Assembly: GCF_902832845.1 (NCBI RefSeq)
Contig: NZ_CADFDB010000008.1
Coordinates: forward strand, 310,001 to 374,000
Direction: 5' to 3'
DNA from: Burkholderia metallica
GTDB taxonomy: Bacteria; Pseudomonadota; Gammaproteobacteria; Burkholderiales; Burkholderiaceae
DNA length: 64,000 bases
The translations under genes were made by a program, and so were the position numbers. Under the pieces are notes generated by a model. The model was given only the letters and a program-made list of their open reading frames with translations, ran no database searches and was not told the origin of the DNA. This document shows positions 63,767 to 64,000 of the stretch, in pieces (position 1 is the stretch's first letter; every line of letters starts with the position of its first letter).

Positions 63767-64000
63767 CTAGCGTTCCGGCAGGTTGTGCGTGATCCGGAAC
63801 AATTCGTCTCTCAGGCGGGCCGCCTGCGCCGACCCGAACCGCTGCTCGAACGCCTGCTGCGCGGCGAGCCAGTGCACCTGCGCGTCGGCGATCTTCGTTT
63901 CGCCGTGCGCGGTCAGCGCGAACGTCTGGCCGCGGCACGGCGGCTCGATCCGGCCGGCCACCAGCGCCGCGCCGACGAGCGGCTTGAGCGCGCGCAGCAG
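63767..64000 (-). CDS. MarR family regulator, cut by window edge
   Basis: Only the last 77 residues are in view; the gene continues to the right. The visible part includes the wing region LALTAHGETKIADAQ-like pattern (ALTAHGETKI) and a C-terminal dimer helix (AAQQAFEQRFGSAQAARLRDELFRITHNL). It sits 64 bases upstream of the EmrA-like gene on the same strand, the standard place for an EmrR/FarR-type repressor that senses pump substrates. Confidence 0.75.
   Translation of the reverse strand: MLRALKPLVGAALVAGRIEPPCRGQTFALTAHGETKIADAQVHWLAAQQAFEQRFGSAQAARLRDELFRITHNLPER

Overview
The window looks like part of a secondary replicon of a Burkholderia cepacia complex species. The basis is inference from gene content: very high G+C coding DNA, an OmpC-type Burkholderiales porin, a DUF3717 protein, an intracellular PHB depolymerase, many LysR/MarR/AraC regulators beside small catabolic operons, and no ribosomal or tRNA genes. 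I found about 54 protein genes (one cut by the right edge), two gene remnants, several operators and a few factor-independent terminators. No tRNA, rRNA, CRISPR array or intact insertion sequence was seen.

Left part (1-24.9 kb): an O-methyltransferase, a DUF1176 protein, a SnoaL-like protein, a MarR regulator convergent with an IscS-type cysteine desulfurase, and a four-gene operon (flavin reductase, HpaB-like oxygenase, cupin, DUF2848). A shared 12-base motif links the MarR promoter to the desulfurase/oxygenase intergenic region. Next come a LysE exporter and methyltransferase pair, an AraC regulator, and an unknown gene behind a Fur-box-like palindrome. A deletion scar follows, where a LysR gene and a hipA toxin gene have been fused head-on, leaving an orphan hipB with its operators. 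A LysR/tartrate dehydrogenase/MFS unit, a PL7 polysaccharide lyase lacking the usual histidine, a long-form argG, a FUSC protein, a diguanylate cyclase and a LysP-type permease complete this part.

Middle (24.9-45.8 kb): a LysR regulator, an alpha/beta hydrolase, then a histidine-uptake neighbourhood: a HutC repressor, a porin and hisQMP without a binding protein, with a HutC-type operator upstream. A sugar locus follows (secreted PA14-bearing glycoside hydrolase, LacI regulator, aldose epimerase, YtfQRT/YjfF-like ABC importer), whose three promoter regions carry related AT-rich palindromes. Then come a cupin, a tiny histidine-rich secreted peptide, a secreted alanine-rich protein and phaZ.

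Right part (46-64 kb): a glutathione S-transferase, then the most unusual block: a cyclic-nucleotide-binding/FliG-C-like fusion, a MotA-like and a MotB-like stator, a low-G+C four-helix membrane protein and a chemoreceptor, with no flagellar genes nearby. A lower-G+C patch of unknown genes (52.7-55.3 kb) is followed by an amidohydrolase/MHS transporter pair, a LysR regulator, a CHAP-like amidase, and an EmrAB-NodT tripartite efflux operon whose MarR regulator runs off the right edge.
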